Below, piece after piece: positions 27,447 to 37,457 of a stretch of DNA of 64,000 bases. Made by a program: the position numbers and the translations under genes. The stretch is taken from NCBI GenBank assembly GCA_040414675.1, contig JBEDUN010000040.1:1-64000 (forward strand), read 5' to 3'. The DNA is from JARBAU01 sp040414675. Lineage in GTDB: Archaea; Thermoproteota; Nitrososphaeria; Nitrososphaerales; Nitrososphaeraceae. Position 1 is the first letter of the stretch; each line of letters starts with the position of its first letter. A model generated the notes under the pieces. That model was not told the DNA's origin, did no database searches, and saw only the letters and a program-made list of their open reading frames with translations.

Positions 27447-27505
27447 CATCAACCATCAACCATCAACCATCAACCATCAACCATCAACCATCAACCATCA
27501 ACCAT
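27447..27505. repeat. Tandem repeat of CATCAAC, eight copies
   Basis: Eight perfect copies of the 7-base unit CATCAAC plus a partial CAT lie between the orphan sensor gene and the C2H2 zinc-finger gene. Seven is not a multiple of three and no ORF spans it. It is a candidate variable-number repeat. Confidence 0.95.
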
Positions 27506-27557
27506 TTCGGCTAGGACTGCAGCTAAAAGCTACATTTTGGGCTAAATTTTATAACTC

Positions 27558-27689
27558 TTAACTATGGGCTTTTTTGTTATGCTTCTTTAGTCTATCTTTG
27601 TCTTCAAACTCCATATCACAGTGTCTACATTTAAAAGTCTTGGTCTCTACTTTCTCCTTTTTTCTGAATAAATCAGGCCTACTGAACAT
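27558..27689 (-). CDS. Small C2H2 zinc-finger protein, 43 aa
   Basis: ATG 27689 gives MFSRPDLFRKKEKVETKTF followed by one complete C2H2 finger: C-x2-C (CRHC, residues 21-24), then 12 residues with the usual Phe and Leu, then H37 and H42 (H-x4-H). It ends AHS. The basic N-terminus suits nucleic-acid binding. Single-finger proteins of this size recur in Nitrososphaeria. The remaining bases to 28081 are AT-rich with no gene. Confidence 0.75.
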   Translation of the reverse strand: MFSRPDLFRKKEKVETKTFKCRHCDMEFEDKDRLKKHNKKAHS

Positions 27690-28081
27690 AATTAATAAAT
27701 GCTTTACTTCTTTAAAAGATTTTTGGAAATTTTTATTTTATCAATAATATGATATATAATTTGTATAAATTACATGATTCTGTTATTCGATATTCATAAT
27801 CACTATATGCTCTTTATAAAAAGTGGTTTGTCGAATTTTATGTTAATTTTAGAATATTAGTATTAAATTAAGGTAAAGCTATTTGGATTAATAGAAATAA
27901 TAGAAATAATAGAATTAGAAATAAAAATCAATTCGTGATTATGTTAAACAATATAGTTTGGCAAACCACTATTGTTGCGAATATTGATAGAAATAGCACG
28001 TCTATAATGAAATTACCGTCTCTAGTATAATGCTGCTGCGATAAATAATCAAATAGTCCATAAAAATAGATATACAAATAG

Positions 28082-28744
28082 CTAATGTTTCAGAATTTTC
28101 CTCATCGAGAAATATAATGATTCTAAATGCGCTTCTATTCCTACGAATATAAAGGCTACTCCTACTCCCAATAGTATACCTCCAAGTACATCTAAGGGAT
28201 AGTGACCGCCGACATAAACTCTGGATATGCAAACAAAAGCCGATTCCATAGCCAAAAGTACAGATATCGCAAGTTTTTTATAGGTATCTCTGAACATTGC
28301 TAGGGCTACGGCAGCGCCAGCAGATACTATGACGGCGTGACCAGAGGGAAAAGAGTAGTCATTATCAGCTACTATTAGGAAGTCTGATTTTGGAACTGCC
28401 GGCCGATGCCTTGCAATTATATCCTTTGTTATAGTACCCAGGGGTATTAGAACAAGCATTGATATGGCGATAATTATAGCAGTTTTTCTGCCAGACCAGC
28501 CGCCAAATATAAACAATAACAAAATTACAACAATCCAGAATACCTCCCTTCCATATTCTGTTAGCCAGATCATCAATTTATTGAAACTAGCTGAATGATG
28601 GTTATTAATTTGTAGAAAAGCCCATGTATCCTCTTTTAAAGATGCAGAAGTGTTACTATAGGAAGCTAGCCTTGGTGAAACTATTACAGAAAGCAAGACA
28701 AATGAAATAAGTAGAAAAATAGAAGATACAAGGTATTTATTCAA
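28082..28744 (-). CDS. PAP2-family membrane phosphatase
   Basis: 220 residues with five or six membrane helices and the full phosphatidic-acid-phosphatase type 2 signature: K107-x6-R114-P (KDIIARHRP), PSGH at 133-136, and S174-R-x5-H181-x3-D185 (SRVYVGGHYPLD). The nucleophile is His181 and the acid His136. It dephosphorylates lipid phosphates or isoprenoid pyrophosphates such as the dolichyl/undecaprenyl-type carrier at the outer face of the membrane. The N-terminal helix is uncleaved. It stands alone, flanked by AT-rich gaps. Confidence 0.93.
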   Translation of the reverse strand: MNKYLVSSIFLLISFVLLSVIVSPRLASYSNTSASLKEDTWAFLQINNHHSASFNKLMIWLTEYGREVFWIVVILLLFIFGGWSGRKTAIIIAISMLVLIPLGTITKDIIARHRPAVPKSDFLIVADNDYSFPSGHAVIVSAGAAVALAMFRDTYKKLAISVLLAMESAFVCISRVYVGGHYPLDVLGGILLGVGVAFIFVGIEAHLESLYFSMRKILKH

Positions 28745-29247
28745 TTACTTGTGATGAGTGTCAGTAGATATTACTTATAAAGTATATCCGATTAGAGTAG
28801 TGTAAAGCAGGATTTGATTTGCTAATGAAATTTTATCTAGAAATTAACATTACTTGAAATATATGAAGCGCAATTTGAATCGAGATTAAATTAATTCAAT
28901 AGCAGAAATACTAATCTAGTTCCTGTTATTGAATCAGGTTGTTACAAAATCAGACTAGATTCAGATCAGATATAGAGACATTATTTCCTTTTCTTTTATA
29001 CATAATTTATTATACACGATTCTTTGAAAATTCTAAATTCAATTGTTACTGTAGTACTAAGAATGATTGATATTAAACTTTAAATTTGCTAACGAATTAG
29101 TCGTACATGCGTACTGTACTACAAGATACTCAATATAGTAATTTCTCAATAAGGGCCATCTAATACTACGATGAAGGCTACTGCTGGAAATATACCACTT
29201 TGCTAATTAACTGGAATGTTTTTGAGACAGTAATAACAAAAAGTTAA
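28745..29247. other. AT-rich gap
   Basis: No frame with protein-like composition on either strand, and no repeats or hairpins that stand out. Confidence 0.5.
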
Positions 29248-29790
29248 TTAATGAATATAATACTGCGTAGTTTTATCAAAATTCTTTATGATTTCAAAGC
29301 TCTTATCAAAGCTGTTAATATTACTATTACCATCATCATTAGTATACAAATTTAATTCTGGAAATATGCTCCAAGGTTGATATCTAGCCATTATAGAAGA
29401 TAGATGGTTTTCTCCAAATAAAGACTTGCACAAGTCATATGTCATATTTCTAACATGTAATTCGTCTTTAATTCCAAAACTGTGAAGGTATTCGTGAGCA
29501 AGTACCATGAACAAGTAGGAATTATATTCCTTTTCAGATTTGTTTTTTCTAATAATATCAAGAATCCTCTTATTTATTATTATCATATTCGAACCTAACA
29601 CATGATAAGCTCCAAGATTAGTTGGCAATCCTTGCAGGATCAGACTCAATCCAGCTCTATGCATTTTGAATTTTTCACTGACAGCCATTTTAACTAATTC
29701 GAACGCATCATTAAAATCCTTAATCTCCAATAATCTACCATGATAATATCTCAACCGCTGTTCATCAGTAACAGGTATAGTTTGATCCAC
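29248..29790 (-). CDS. Small zincin-type metallopeptidase
   Basis: 180 residues. HEYLH at 99-103 supplies the two zinc-binding histidines and the catalytic glutamate. It lies in a hydrophobic helix (YLFMVLAHEYLHSFGI) followed by KDELHVRN, where Glu110 or His112 could be the third ligand. The rest is helical with no signal peptide. The size and motif resemble minimal gluzincins that are widespread but uncharacterised in ammonia-oxidising archaea. Substrate unknown. Confidence 0.75.
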   Translation of the reverse strand: MDQTIPVTDEQRLRYYHGRLLEIKDFNDAFELVKMAVSEKFKMHRAGLSLILQGLPTNLGAYHVLGSNMIIINKRILDIIRKNKSEKEYNSYLFMVLAHEYLHSFGIKDELHVRNMTYDLCKSLFGENHLSSIMARYQPWSIFPELNLYTNDDGNSNINSFDKSFEIIKNFDKTTQYYIH

Positions 29791-30284
29791 TCTTCTTATT
29801 TTTCCACTAATTTTAGTTTCATCCCTACATTTAACTATATCAAGGTAACTACATATAAATATGATAGTTACTGCTATGATACCAACTTACTGTTACGTAA
29901 CTCAGTTGAGAATATCTAATTATTTCATAAGAGCTACCTAATTATATAAAAACTCATTTTATAAGGTGTTTTTTGTTTAAATTATAAAATATGTAGAATA
30001 ACTTTGAATTATTGATTCAGTTTAATGCCATTTTGGAAGGATCAACGAATACATTAAAGATAAACTTGTTCATGTCTTATCCAACTCATTAAATAGATAA
30101 CAGATTCCTCGAATTCCTGTCTCAAAGTCGTAAATCCATACAGATCACAGATTTTGATCTAGGATAACACTAAAAGATGTAAAAGCTATCTACTACTCAC
30201 TGATTCAGATTGGCAGACGACGATCCTTTGTTCTTCCTCTCATCTTTTGGCTTATCTCACTGTCAGTGTCTGAATCAAATTGGA
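29791..30284. other. AT-rich gap
   Basis: Contains a short minus-strand open stretch (DSDTDSEISQKMRGRTKDRR) just after the stop of the frameshifted secreted gene, perhaps its out-of-frame tail. Otherwise nothing seen. Confidence 0.35.
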
Positions 30285-30902
30285 TTATATAGAATGATCC
30301 AAGCAATTTTCGATGTTATCGGCGATAATTGCATTTACGTTGACATGCTGAACACGTAATGCTTTTCCAATATTAACAACATCTTGAAGTTGTGCACTAA
30401 GACTTTGAATTTGATCTAGGATTGTACACATTTGTTCGATTGTTGTTATATTTTGACCGGTAAGAACTTGGGGAATCCCATATTTCTCAATTGGTGACCT
30501 CTGAGTTGGAGTAAGGACAACAATACATACTATGCATGATGATGATGATGTTAGTGGTAGTTGTGCTAGTATAGTTGACTGTTGTACTTCGACTGTTGGG
30601 TTTTGCATTTTGGACAGTAGTGGGGTGTTGATGCTAGTCCGGATTTTCTTGCCGCGAACTGTGCAGCCACAATTACAGTTACCTATCATATTATTGTTAG
30701 TATTAGAATTAGATACAGGGTCAGACATGAATTACCAACAGACGCTGCTTGAATAGCATCATTTGTGTCATAATGTCTTTATTTTTGCAAATGCATTATC
30801 TGTAGTTGATGCAGAGATTGATATCAATGATGTGCCAACTAACATTATTATTGTCAATGCTGTAATTGCTAAATTGCTTCTGTTTACCTTTTTGTTATGC
30901 AT
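30285..30902 (-). pseudogene. Secreted Asn-rich protein broken by two frameshifts
   Basis: The gene reads in three phases on the minus strand. (1) ATG 30902 to 30768: MHNKKVNRSNLAITALTIIM and LVGTSLISISAS, ending DNAFAK, a classic signal peptide. (2) The next frame gives DTNDAIQAASVGNSC. (3) The third gives DPVSNSNTNNNMIGNCNCGC and continues as a 147-residue frame to 30285, rich in Thr, Ser and Gln with a helical end. Each switch needs one indel. Alternatively the 147-residue part is made on its own from ATG 30728. Secreted proteins with such Asn-rich starts are common in these archaea. Confidence 0.55.
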
Positions 30903-31137
30903 GCTACCACACGAAGCTTAATTATGCTTTATGAGATCGGTGAAAATTAGTCCCAATTAGATCCCATATATCTTCAAAATCTATAGCACTAGAACTTCGC
31001 TAAGAATGAATGAATTGATTGTATCATTTTCTAGTAGATAGATAGGTTCTGAATGCTATTTGTCAATTGTATGAAGTATCGCAATATTGGTATGTACTTG
31101 GATGGTTTAGCCAAAAAAGAGAAAAACATTGTCATGT

Positions 31138-31557
31138 TCATAATTTCGGATATTCATCATTGGTCAAAGTTTCTTTTTTCACAATTGATAAGATCTTATT
31201 TAAAACTATAGATTCTTGATCATTTGCTTTTCTATTTATGGAGATCATAAGAATAGGATAGTCTTGATCATCCAGTAAGAATGTTACTCGTTTTATTTTC
31301 TCATATAATGTAAATGAATAGATAGGTTTACCAAGCTTTAATATTATATCCTTTTCTCCTATCCTAGTATTCATCCTTATCATTGATTCAATGGTGGATA
31401 ACGTCGACTCACTTTCTGTTAACAATGGAACCAAGTCTTTTCTGTATTCAGACACTGTTTTGCTACCAAATTTGTTTGCAATTCCTGCGAATCTAATAGA
31501 CGTATCAGCTTCTAATATATGTCTGCAAAGTGATGAAAGGCCTAATTTGGAAATCAT
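31138..31557 (-). CDS. DUF6659-like small protein
   Basis: 139 residues with a pattern I associate with a Nitrososphaeria-specific family: an N-terminal helix (LCRHILEADTSIRFAGIANK), a middle helix with a paired Ser/Arg region, then 'LGKPIYSFTLYEKIKRVTFLL' and the strand 'YPILMISI'. The Y-E-K-[IV]-K-R-[VI]-T core also occurs in the C-terminal half of the zinc-finger protein at 47311-47805. The strand/helix order could be a roadblock-like sensory fold. No membrane segment. Function unknown. Confidence 0.65.
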   Translation of the reverse strand: MISKLGLSSLCRHILEADTSIRFAGIANKFGSKTVSEYRKDLVPLLTESESTLSTIESMIRMNTRIGEKDIILKLGKPIYSFTLYEKIKRVTFLLDDQDYPILMISINRKANDQESIVLNKILSIVKKETLTNDEYPKL

Positions 31558-31828
31558 TCTACTTTATTTTAAAGATAATAGAATTGAAATTATATACCTT
31601 GATATTACATGTTTATAATTAGTTCAAACTGCCGCTGATAAACAAACCAGGTTGAAGAACTAGTAGCATTGAAGGTCCCTTGGCAGCATCCTATTTCAAA
31701 GTGCACCAGGAAATAGATTCACTTCATTATATGCTTTTTGATAAATTTGTCCAAGGTAGTCGTCTTGTAGGTAAGATTAGAAGTATCAATTTCTGACTTC
31801 CTCATATTGGGTGTTAAAGTCAATAGTC

Positions 31829-32440
31829 TTACCGGTCGCAAAACTTCATTTGTCTAGTTCCTTCTCTTGTAATCCATTCTTGTTCATATTTTCTTGCAGG
31901 TGATGATTTTGGAACTCCGTCGAATGAAATAATTGGACTGGGTCGCCACATGCAAGCAATTTCCACTCCTTTTCTATATATGGAATCCTTAGATGCAAGA
32001 GCATCTATTCTTTCAGTAAACACAGTACTTCTAATTTCTCCTGTGATTGGTCCAGAGAGAGTCCTTATTGCCAATGTGTTTGCTGCATCTAAACAACCGG
32101 CCCATAGTCTGACTGACAGGTTTAACCGAACTTTTTCATCAATTTCGGTATTTTTTTCTAGGCATCGTTTGATACAGTCCAATAATATTTGCTTTCTTAG
32201 TGGATCGTACACAATAAATGGTACATGAATTTGTGGTAGTTCTTCGCCTGTTGGATCCCGTCCATTTATGACTCTAAATGCCTGCTTATCATCCTCAAAT
32301 TCTTTCCCAGTACATGATTCAATCAAATCTACAATTTCGATTAATTTTACTCTGTCACTTTCCAATTCTGAAGGTAATGAATCAAGACTAGGGTAATCAA
32401 AAGCCCAGTGATACAGAGTATCCATGTTTGAGTCAGACAT
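31829..32440 (-). CDS. Hypothetical protein, 203 aa
   Basis: A clean frame from ATG 32440 with normal composition. It has an acidic helical N-terminus (LPSELESDRVKLIEIVDLIE), a central helical part with LWAGCLDAANTLAIRTL, and a C-terminus ending GTRQMKFCDR. No signal peptide, membrane helix or metal motif. I do not recognise the family. It is read in the same direction as the DUF6659-like gene 271 bases downstream. Confidence 0.7.
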   Translation of the reverse strand: MSDSNMDTLYHWAFDYPSLDSLPSELESDRVKLIEIVDLIESCTGKEFEDDKQAFRVINGRDPTGEELPQIHVPFIVYDPLRKQILLDCIKRCLEKNTEIDEKVRLNLSVRLWAGCLDAANTLAIRTLSGPITGEIRSTVFTERIDALASKDSIYRKGVEIACMWRPSPIISFDGVPKSSPARKYEQEWITREGTRQMKFCDR

Positions 32441-33181
32441 TATTTATAATTAGTTATAATTGCCTAGATATATTAGATATCATGAAGATCTGTACTATAA
32501 ATTGGGATGTTATAATTTGCACAAGATGCAAATAGAGACCTCAAATGATACAGCTAGACCACATTAACCGTAATGATGGAGAGGAAATAGAATGATTTCA
32601 GATCTTGATTTTGGTATGCCAGTTCTCGTGTGGCTAATTTCTATAGTCTCATCTTACTATCGAGTGAGGAATAAGTAACTAGTGTGAATAATAAAAGGAT
32701 AACATGTCTATACATGTCCATAATAGCAGCAATCCTAAGAATATTCGATTTGAGTGGGATTGCATATACTATTTTTACATTATTATTTTTCTTATACTGA
32801 TTTAACTCTGAAACATTAATCTCTATCAACATAGCAGCAACATCTTCGACTATTCAATGATCAATAAGACCAATTTTATGAAGTATTCTTGCTCCATGGA
32901 TTACCACTTTTATTGATCTATTTCAAGAAATCATATATAAGGTAGGAATAATCTGAAAATTAGTTTAGTTTTAGACTATGGTAGATTGGATTTGGCGGTT
33001 TTGTCTGCGCTGCATTTTGACTTTTATAACACTATAATTTCATGACGATGTCAATTGTATCCAGAACAGATTATTTTTGCAAAAACCGATGTAATACACC
33101 CATTCCAATATCCAAATTCGAATTATTGTGTCATTATATTCAGTGATAATAATAATAACAAGTAACTAATATCCTAAGTTT
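32441..33181. other. Gap upstream of second patatin
   Basis: A 63-codon minus-strand frame (32641-32832) has poor composition and is not supported. The last 60 bases before the patatin are A/T-rich, consistent with a promoter. Nothing else seen. Confidence 0.4.
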
Positions 33182-34687
33182 ATGACTTCCACTATACATC
33201 GGGCATTAATATTTCAGGGAGGAGGATCTCTAGGTGCATATGAAGCAGGATCTTACAAGGCAATACATGAATCTCTATCTAGAAGCTTTAAGGACGAAGG
33301 GCGAGAAAAGGAGCCGATATTCCATATCGTATCTGGAACCTCGATAGGTTCGATAAATTCTGCTATTTTGGTAAGCTACGTAAAGGAAAATAAAACATGG
33401 GAAGGTTCTGGCGAAAGGCTTGTGGAGTTTTGGGAATATTTGGCAACTCAATCATCTGTTGAAAAGATGCCTCATTTTACACATTATTGGGATTCTTGGC
33501 GCAAATTTGATAGTCGAATTGCTTCAGGAGAGTCTGCAAGAAGGCATTTTAGTACCAAGGAATTTATTTTGAGAGGAGTTCCTAATGTATTTGTACCAAA
33601 GACACCACTACTAGATAATAGATTTTTTGATCCGTCAAATACATGGTATATCTACGACAATAAACCTTTGAAGGCAAGTATTGAAAAGTTTGTTAAGTTC
33701 CCTATATCCACAAGCTTCGAAAACAATGAACCAAGACTCTTACTAGTAGCAGTGGACGTCCAAGAGGCTGCTGCAGTGGTTTTTGACAGTTATGAAAAGG
33801 CTGATGGAACAAGAAAGACTGAATATGGTAGATATGGCAGACTGAAATCTACAGATTTAACAAATGATGAGGGAAATGAGGGATTTGAGCATGTTATAAG
33901 ATACAATGATGGCATAACATCAGATTTTGTTTTAGCCAGTTGCTCAGTTCCAGTAAATTATGACTATACTAGACTAAATGTTGAAACCCGCATCCTGGAC
34001 ACCGATGGTCAAGAGAAAAATGACAGTAGGACTAGAGAAGATATTAATCGAGCTTCCAATAGCGTTGATGGTGGTATTAGTAGTAGTAATAGTAGTAATA
34101 GTAGTAATAGCGGAGTACGTTTTTTCTGGGATGGTGGATTATTGGCTAACACTCCACTAAGACAGACATACCTAGCTCACAGACAATATTGGCTGCATGT
34201 TAGAAAATTGGAATACAATATACCAAGACTCAAATTTGGCATAATAAACCTTCATCCAGCTAAACAAAAATATCTTCCATCAGATTATGATGGTGTTGTA
34301 GACAGGAAGAACGATATTATATATCATGACAGGACAGAGTTTGATGAATATGTTGCAGTTCTTGTATCTGATTACACAACATTAGCAGAATCTCTAATTA
34401 AATTAGCTGAGGATAACGGCGTAAGCAAGGAAGCACTCCAAAAAATACTGAATGAAAAGACAAAGATTACTTTCTTCGCTACAGGCAAACAGGGCAAGTA
34501 CTACGATTTGGTTAAGGGTAAAGTGGATGTTGATTTTGTTGTTAGATTAGAACGAAAGAACGACAGTCACACCATCTCAAATAAGACATTTGACTTTTCA
34601 AAAACGACTGTTAGACAACTTATTCAAGACGGATATAACGAGAGTAAAGAACAGATGAAAAAGGTTATCATAGAAAGCAAAAGCTGA
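33182..34687 (+). CDS. Patatin-like phospholipase (second copy)
   Basis: 501 residues, homologous along its whole length to the gene at 21860-23335. Gly-rich loop FQGGGSLGAY at 11-20, nucleophile Ser54 in GTSIG, and catalytic Asp317 in FFWDGGLLAN. The shared C-terminal region ends TVRQLIQDGYNESKEQ. It differs by a low-complexity Ser/Asn insert (residues about 300-311) just before the catalytic Asp. No signal peptide. Acyl-lipid hydrolase by family; substrate unknown. Confidence 0.92.
   Translation: MTSTIHRALIFQGGGSLGAYEAGSYKAIHESLSRSFKDEGREKEPIFHIVSGTSIGSINSAILVSYVKENKTWEGSGERLVEFWEYLATQSSVEKMPHFTHYWDSWRKFDSRIASGESARRHFSTKEFILRGVPNVFVPKTPLLDNRFFDPSNTWYIYDNKPLKASIEKFVKFPISTSFENNEPRLLLVAVDVQEAAAVVFDSYEKADGTRKTEYGRYGRLKSTDLTNDEGNEGFEHVIRYNDGITSDFVLASCSVPVNYDYTRLNVETRILDTDGQEKNDSRTREDINRASNSVDGGISSSNSSNSSNSGVRFFWDGGLLANTPLRQTYLAHRQYWLHVRKLEYNIPRLKFGIINLHPAKQKYLPSDYDGVVDRKNDIIYHDRTEFDEYVAVLVSDYTTLAESLIKLAEDNGVSKEALQKILNEKTKITFFATGKQGKYYDLVKGKVDVDFVVRLERKNDSHTISNKTFDFSKTTVRQLIQDGYNESKEQMKKVIIESKS
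34079..34111 (+). repeat. In-frame AGTAGTAAT microsatellite in patatin gene
   Basis: Three to four copies of a 9-base unit encode Ser-Ser-Asn repeats. They extend a surface loop about six residues before the catalytic Asp-Gly-Gly. The paralogue at 21860 lacks the insert. Confidence 0.85.
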
Positions 34688-35204
34688 CCTTTTAGATCTT
34701 AACTTATCTTATTCACTAGTATTTTCTGCACTATAGCGATTTTATTCAAGTCATAATTTTTAGATTCGCTACACAGATAGCATAAAGTGGATAATAATAT
34801 ATCGGTAAAGTACTACATATAATATCATAAGCAGTACATAGATGAGCAAATCCAGAGAATGAGTAAGTGACATAAAACGCGAGTAATAAATGAGCTAAAG
34901 TGTACCTTTTAGATAGTTTCAAATGGTGCTAATTTGGCAAACACTATAATTGGAAACGATCCTTACGACAATGGTTACTGTAATCTTAATCCATAGACAT
35001 AGAAAGTCTGGTTAATAAATAGTAACGATGACCGACTTATTATAAATAACATCGTAGTTTAGTTTTTTTGCAGTATTACATGGAAAATGATATAGCCATT
35101 GATAATAGTTTTGCAGTTTTTATTGTTAATAGTAATTATGAATGAATGCCTAAGATATTTCCATATTGCAGTACCTTATCATTGCAAGAAAAAAATAATC
35201 CAGT
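34688..35204. other. AT-rich gap between convergent genes
   Basis: A 67-codon plus-strand frame at 35099 overlaps the 3' end of the decarboxylase and is a shadow. No other structure noted. Confidence 0.5.
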
Positions 35205-36917
35205 CTAACGTACCTTTTTACCAAGCGACTCGGTTAGCCGTCGCAAAGCTGGTGATCCATCATAAGCATCCAAACGTACATCTAGTATACACAAATCTTT
35301 AAGGTAGATTTTTTCAGCAGCTGTGAGAGATTCGTCCATTTGATTTTCAGTCTGTACTATAAAACCTTTCCCTCTACCTATAATCTCAGGAATACGATGA
35401 TAATTCCAAGGCAAAACATCGTTAAATGGGCCATCAAGCATTGGACGTTCCGTTCCATATCCCTTGTTGTTTAAAATAATAATTATTGGATTTAATCCAA
35501 ATCTACTAATTGTCGATATCTCCATGCCAGTCATCTGAAAGGCTCCATCTCCCACTATTACAATAGGACGTAGATTTGGATTTGCTAGTTGAGCTCCAAT
35601 GGCGGCAGGGACAGCAAATCCCATTGAACAATAGTAAGCAGGTGATAGAAATTCTACTTTTCCGTGCATAGTCAAGTCTAGAGCACCAAATAAAGAATCG
35701 CCAAGATCGGCTATAATGACCACATTATCAGCAATAGATAAGTTTAGACGTTCAAACAATCGTTTTACAGTTATCCTTTTATTTCTTGTAGCTAAGAAAG
35801 GCTTATCGACATTATAGTTGTTGTTACTGTTCTTCATGAAGCCCTGTTTTCGAACTAGTTCAAAATCCTTTCTTTCCAACTTTGCGTCCAGCAAACCAGT
35901 AAGAAAGTCTTGTAAAAGCACATTTTCAAAGCTATGATGTTTGATTGATAATTTCTCACTTGTAACATAAATGCTTTTAGATTCTTCAATTGGCGTAGAA
36001 GAAATACTAAAATTAATATCTGTCATCAAAGTACCAAGTAAAATTAAACAGTCACTTGATTCAACAAATCTCTTGACGAACGGATGTCCCATAGCACCCT
36101 GATATACACCAATGTAACATGGATCATCCTCACTTATTACCGACTTACTTAAGATAGTTGCCACTATAGGAATATTTGTCTTGTAAGCTAACTGCAGTAT
36201 TTTGTCTTGTAATGCAAAACGATGAATCTCAACCCCTGCAATAATAACTGGCTGTTTTGAAGAATTTATCATTGCTGTTGCTTCCGCTAAGGCTTCTTGC
36301 ATAGAATCAATATCCGTTTCAAGCTCAACTTTTGTAGTAGTGGTAGTTCTTGGTGAAACGGAATGGAGGTCAATATGTGGATCTTGGTAAATAGGTTCTG
36401 AAATTTTATCTCGCGGTAGCTCGATATATACTGGTCTCTTATATCTAATGGCGGAGGACAGGACTCGATCTATATCTTTGGCAGCTGTTAGAGAATTGTC
36501 TATAAGAACAGAATCAATAGTTATATGTTCAAAGATTCTTTGCTGCGTATCAAAATCTTTAACCTTATGATGAAGAAGTGGATTCTTTATACGTTCTTTT
36601 ATTCCTGGTGCGCCAGATATCACTACAACGGGTGATTTTTCAGCATATGCCTGAGCTGCGGCATTAACAACTTTTAATCCACCCACGCAATATGTCACAC
36701 ACACAACACCTAATCCATTGATACGAGCGTATGCGTCTGCTGCAAATGCTGCTCCTTGTTCATCGCATGTATTGATAACCTTCAGTTTGTTTGATTGAAT
36801 TAACTCGTGATAAAATCCAAGTACAAAATCTCCTGGAACACCAAAGACATGACGAACACCATAGTTATACAGACGTTGAATAAGATAACTGCCAACATTT
36901 TCGCTGGGGTCAGACAT
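35205..36917 (-). CDS. Thiamine-diphosphate 2-oxoacid decarboxylase
   Basis: 570 residues with the three domains of the pyruvate/indolepyruvate decarboxylase family. The PYR domain has the activating Glu53 in TCDEQGAAFAADAYAR and the VFGVPGD start. The central domain carries the EIHRFAL type linker. The PP domain has the ThDP/Mg motif G456-D457-G458 through about 28 residues to N483-N484 (ILNNKGYGTE). The N-terminal YCVGGLKVVNAAAQAYAEKSP resembles 2-oxoacid decarboxylases rather than acetolactate synthases, which have a longer central FAD region. It should turn 2-oxoacids (pyruvate, phenylpyruvate or indolepyruvate) into aldehydes. The exact substrate cannot be read. Cytoplasmic; stands alone. 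Confidence 0.88.
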   Translation of the reverse strand: MSDPSENVGSYLIQRLYNYGVRHVFGVPGDFVLGFYHELIQSNKLKVINTCDEQGAAFAADAYARINGLGVVCVTYCVGGLKVVNAAAQAYAEKSPVVVISGAPGIKERIKNPLLHHKVKDFDTQQRIFEHITIDSVLIDNSLTAAKDIDRVLSSAIRYKRPVYIELPRDKISEPIYQDPHIDLHSVSPRTTTTTKVELETDIDSMQEALAEATAMINSSKQPVIIAGVEIHRFALQDKILQLAYKTNIPIVATILSKSVISEDDPCYIGVYQGAMGHPFVKRFVESSDCLILLGTLMTDINFSISSTPIEESKSIYVTSEKLSIKHHSFENVLLQDFLTGLLDAKLERKDFELVRKQGFMKNSNNNYNVDKPFLATRNKRITVKRLFERLNLSIADNVVIIADLGDSLFGALDLTMHGKVEFLSPAYYCSMGFAVPAAIGAQLANPNLRPIVIVGDGAFQMTGMEISTISRFGLNPIIIILNNKGYGTERPMLDGPFNDVLPWNYHRIPEIIGRGKGFIVQTENQMDESLTAAEKIYLKDLCILDVRLDAYDGSPALRRLTESLGKKVR

Positions 36918-37457
36918 GTATTATTAAGTCTGAGAATGTGAGGTCTAATTAATAAAAATTAATCAAATTATTCCTAAAGTTCTGCATTTTAGTGTTGTAT
37001 TAGATATCAAATATTATAGTTGGTTTTTGTTTATGTGTATCAAATACCGTTTCAGAATTTAATAGCAAGTATCTAACAATCGAAGGCAGGCGGCAGAGAG
37101 ACATAATAATCATTCTTGGTCTATCCAGAATCTTTCCTACAAAAATCAATAAATGATAGTCACAAGAATTGTAACTATGATGACGAATACTGGATTTCAG
37201 AAATCCCAAAATTCAGAGTGTTAGATAGTTAGATAGTTAGATCGAGTACATTTGTTGTTAGTTATTATGTATATCATTATGGAGTCACTCAACATAAGTA
37301 TACATCAGTTAATTAATTTAGTTCAGAATGAAATTGAGTATTGTATACTATATTTTTGATTTTGGTCAATGCCGCTGCTACCAGTACACATTACTCGATT
37401 ATTCAGTAAAATTATTACTAAACACATTATAACCAAGATTTAGACTATAAATTAAAT
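36918..37457. other. Gap between divergent genes
   Basis: Contains a short imperfect tandem (GTTAGATA, about 2.5 copies) at 37221-37243. A 69-codon minus frame at 37000 has no protein character. The two flanking genes diverge, so their promoters must lie here. Confidence 0.4.

Noticed and set aside
27447..27505. CRISPR array
   Set aside because: Units are 7 bases, contiguous, without spacers.
32641..32832. 63-codon minus-strand ORF
   Set aside because: No plausible domain, no promoter-like leader, low protein character.
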